Assembly: GCA_024178355.1 (NCBI GenBank)
Contig: JAMZNZ010000002.1
Coordinates: 1,097,501 to 1,161,500 of the forward strand
DNA length: 64,000 nt
Reading direction: 5' to 3'
Origin: Maricaulaceae bacterium EIL42A08
GTDB taxonomy: Bacteria; Pseudomonadota; Alphaproteobacteria; Caulobacterales; Maricaulaceae
Part shown: in pieces, positions 61,647 to 64,000 of the stretch
Layout: the number at the start of each line of letters is the position of its first letter
Position numbering within the stretch: position 1 is the first letter of the stretch
Made by a program: the position numbers and the translations under genes
The notes under the pieces: model-generated
Seen by the model: the letters and a program-made list of their open reading frames with translations, nothing else
The model's database searches: none
What the model was told of the DNA's origin: nothing

Positions 61647-64000
61647 ATGCCCAAGCGTACTGATATCCAGTCCATCCTGATCATCGGCGCGGGCCCCATC
61701 GTTATCGGTCAGGCCTGCGAGTTTGACTATTCGGGCACGCAAGCGGTCAAGGCGCTGAAGGAAGAGGGATATCGGGTCATCCTGGTAAACTCCAACCCGG
61801 CCACGATCATGACGGACCCGGGCCTGGCCGACGCCACCTATATCGAGCCGATCACCGCCGACATGGTGGCCAAGGTGATCGAAAAGGAGCGCCCGGACGC
61901 GCTGCTTCCCACCATGGGGGGCCAGACCGCCCTGAACTGTGCGCTCGATCTGGATCGCCTTGGCGTGCTGGAAAAATACGGCGTTGAGATGATCGGCGCG
62001 AAGGCCGATGTCATCGACAAGGCAGAAAACCGCGAGCGTTTCCGCGATGCCATGGACAAGATCAGTCTTGAAAGCCCGCTCTCGCGCACTGTGAACACCA
62101 TGGAAGAAGCCGACGAAGTTCTAGCTGAGCTTGGCCTGCCGGTGGTTATTCGTCCCAGCTTCACCATGGGCGGCACTGGCGGCGGCATTGCCTATAACGT
62201 CAATGAATTCCGGGAAATCGTGTCGTCTGGCCTTTATGCCTCTCGCACCACCGAAGTGCTGATCGAGGAATGTGTGCTGGGCTGGAAAGAGTATGAGATG
62301 GAGGTCGTTCGCGATAAGAACGACAACTGCATCATCATCTGCTCGATCGAGAATATCGATCCGATGGGCGTGCACACCGGCGACTCCATCACCGTTGCCC
62401 CTGCTCTGACCCTGACTGACAAAGAATACCAGCGCATGCGTTCGGCCTCGCTGGCTGTCTTGCGCGAGATCGGGGTTGAGACTGGCGGTTCGAACGTACA
62501 GTTCGCCGTTGATCCTAAGACCGGCCGCATGGTCGTCATCGAGATGAACCCCCGCGTGTCGCGCTCCTCCGCGCTGGCGTCGAAAGCCACCGGTTTCCCG
62601 ATTGCCAAGGTCGCAGCCAAGCTCGCTGTCGGCTACACGCTTGATGAGATCGACAACGAGATCACTGGCGGCGCAACCCCGGCCAGCTTTGAGCCGACCA
62701 TCGACTATGTCGTCACCAAGATCCCGCGCTTTGCGTTTGAGAAATATCCAGGTGCCAAGCCCTATCTGACGACGTCGATGAAGTCGGTGGGTGAGGCCAT
62801 GGCCATGGGCCGCACCTTTGCAGAATCGGTCCAGAAAGCTCTGCGCAGTCTTGAAACTGGCCTGTCCGGCTTTGACGAGATCGAAGTTGAAGGCTTTGAC
62901 ATGGCCGAAACGCCCCAGACCCGCCGCGAAGCGGTTCTGGCCGCCCTGTCCCAGCCCACACCGGACCGTCTGCGCGTCATCGCACAGGCCTTCCGCGAGG
63001 GGCTGAGCGTAGAAGAGGTGCGCGGCGTCTGCCTGTATGAACCTTGGTTCCTGCGCCAGATCGAGGCCATCGTGGAGGCCGAGCAACAGGTCCGCTTGAT
63101 GGGCCTGCCTGAAGAGGCCGAAGCCCTGCGTGAGCTCAAAGCCATGGGCTTTTCCGATGCGCGCCTGGCCAAGCTGACCGGTAATGACGAAGCCGGCGTG
63201 AAGGCCCTGCGCCAGCGCCTGGGGGTGCGCCCGGTGTTCAAGCGTGTGGATACCTGCGCCGCCGAATTCGCCAGCGCCACGCCCTACATGTATTCCAGCT
63301 ACGAGCCCGGCGGAGAATGCGAAAGCGAGCCGACCGACCGCAAGAAGGCGATCATTCTCGGCGGGGGTCCGAACCGGATCGGCCAAGGCATTGAGTTTGA
63401 CTATTGCTGCTGTCACGCGGCTTTTGCGTTTGAAGATATGGGCATTGAGTCCATCATGGTGAACTGCAATCCCGAGACCGTCTCCACAGACTATGACACC
63501 GCCGACCGGCTCTATTTTGAGCCGCTTACGGCTGAAGACGTGCTGGAGCTGATTGAGACTGAGCAAGACAATGGCGAGCTTTTGGGCGTGGTCGTCCAGT
63601 ATGGTGGCCAGACCCCGCTGAAGCTGTCAGCCGATCTGGAAGCGGCTGGCGTACCGATCCTCGGCACCTCGCCCGACGCCATCGATCTGGCTGAAGACCG
63701 CGAACGCTTCAAAGCGCTCCTCGATGATCTGGACCTGAAACAGCCGCCTAACGCCATTGCGCGCTCAGAAGCGGAAGCGGCGGTCGCCGCGAAACAGCTG
63801 GGCTTCCCGCTGGTCCTGCGCCCCAGCCACGTACTGGGCGGGCGCGGTATGGAGATCGTGCGCGATCCGGAAGGATTTGACCGCTATATCCGCGAGGCTG
63901 TGCACGTGTCTGGCGCAGCCCCCCTGCTGCTGGATCGCTACCTGTCTGACGCGTCTGAGATCGACGTCGACGCGGTCTGCGACGGCGAAGACGTCTGGAT
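61647..64000 (+). CDS. carB: Carbamoyl-phosphate synthase large subunit (3' truncated)
   Basis: First 784 codons of the large subunit (family length about 1080), which makes carbamoyl phosphate for arginine and pyrimidine synthesis. Seen: [40 protein letters not shown], first ATP-grasp [40 protein letters not shown], the oligomerisation domain, and the start of the second half ([37 protein letters not shown]). The frame is open to the window end without a stop. ATG 61647 follows GAAGG. Confidence 0.97.
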   Translation, partial: MPKRTDIQSILIIGAGPIVIGQACEFDYSGTQAVKALKEEGYRVILVNSNPATIMTDPGLADATYIEPITADMVAKVIEKERPDALLPTMGGQTALNCALDLDRLGVLEKYGVEMIGAKADVIDKAENRERFRDAMDKISLESPLSRTVNTMEEADEVLAELGLPVVIRPSFTMGGTGGGIAYNVNEFREIVSSGLYASRTTEVLIEECVLGWKEYEMEVVRDKNDNCIIICSIENIDPMGVHTGDSITVAPALTLTDKEYQRMRSASLAVLREIGVETGGSNVQFAVDPKTGRMVVIEMNPRVSRSSALASKATGFPIAKVAAKLAVGYTLDEIDNEITGGATPASFEPTIDYVVTKIPRFAFEKYPGAKPYLTTSMKSVGEAMAMGRTFAESVQKALRSLETGLSGFDEIEVEGFDMAETPQTRREAVLAALSQPTPDRLRVIAQAFREGLSVEEVRGVCLYEPWFLRQIEAIVEAEQQVRLMGLPEEAEALRELKAMGFSDARLAKLTGNDEAGVKALRQRLGVRPVFKRVDTCAAEFASATPYMYSSYEPGGECESEPTDRKKAIILGGGPNRIGQGIEFDYCCCHAAFAFEDMGIESIMVNCNPETVSTDYDTADRLYFEPLTAEDVLELIETEQDNGELLGVVVQYGGQTPLKLSADLEAAGVPILGTSPDAIDLAEDRERFKALLDDLDLKQPPNAIARSEAEAAVAAKQLGFPLVLRPSHVLGGRGMEIVRDPEGFDRYIREAVHVSGAAPLLLDRYLSDASEIDVDAVCDGEDVW

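Noticed and set aside
62121-63566. Open frame of 481 codons on the minus strand opposite carB
   Set aside because: It lies fully inside the conserved CarB coding frame and has no family pattern; long antisense frames are usual in GC-rich genes.
1-64000. tRNA, rRNA, insertion sequence, prophage or CRISPR array
   Set aside because: I looked through all gaps over 100 bases and saw no T-arm pattern, transposase, integrase, phage structural gene or direct-repeat array.

Overview
The window is a GC-rich, gene-dense piece of a bacterial chromosome, most likely from an alphaproteobacterium of the stalked/dimorphic, Caulobacter-like group (Maricaulales/Hyphomonadaceae is my best guess). Supporting signs are a CtrA-type box (TTAA-N7-TTAA) between divergent flagellar operons, a sigma-54 promoter with an FlbD/ftr-like element upstream of flgF, the fliL-fliM and flgF-G-A-H gene arrangement, the lspA-DUF3035 pair, a TonB-dependent receptor beside a TPR-sulfotransferase, and a DUF6768 protein coupled to a sigma factor. 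These are family and context inferences; no 16S rRNA or other RNA gene was seen in the window.

Layout. 1-4.4 kb: 3' part of a TonB-dependent receptor, a terminator, then a TPR-sulfotransferase. 4.4-7.05 kb: a large polytopic DUF2339 protein. 7.2-20 kb: flagellar basal-body locus in five blocks: flgB-flgC-fliE (minus), fliO-fliP plus a DUF3237 gene (plus), fliL-fliM-DUF6468-MotE-like-large TPR protein (minus), flgF-flgG-flgA-flgH (plus), and a small STAS-like gene. 20.5-24.3 kb: S49 peptidase, an HNH-type nuclease gene with an inverted repeat at its start, a sigma factor/DUF6768 pair, and a TrmN6-like methyltransferase/DUF2007 pair. 24.3-32.8 kb: polyprenyl diphosphate synthase, a cytosolic-type M14 carboxypeptidase, the tight minus-strand chain ETF-QO / TPR lipoprotein / IspE / MraY-WecA-like transferase, and a uracil-DNA glycosylase.

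34.4-39.8 kb: a complete glycine-cleavage operon (gcvT, gcvH, a PaiB-like FMN protein, gcvPA, gcvPB) under a tandem glycine riboswitch. 39.9-50 kb: argS, ispH, a marR gene, a very small rod/hook-like flagellar protein, a DsbA-like protein, a MAPEG protein, a phosphotransferase, an amidohydrolase, DUF3035 and lspA. 50.3-54.8 kb: yqeY-dnaG-rpoD, a macromolecular-synthesis arrangement. 54.9-64 kb: carA and carB, separated by a NalP-like lipoprotein autotransporter protease, an FkbM methyltransferase, an orphan peptide-binding protein and an HD-type protein; carB runs off the window.

The most interesting signals are: the approximately 107-residue mini rod/hook-like protein with a near-CtrA site; the flagellar module of a signal-peptide/TPR giant, a MotE-like protein and a DUF6468 protein; the FMN-binding PaiB-like gene embedded in the riboswitch-controlled gcv operon; a primase whose zinc ligands are largely lost; a UDG whose Fe-S cysteines are partly lost; and the sigma/DUF6768 pair. 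I found no CRISPR array, insertion sequence, prophage, rRNA or tRNA.
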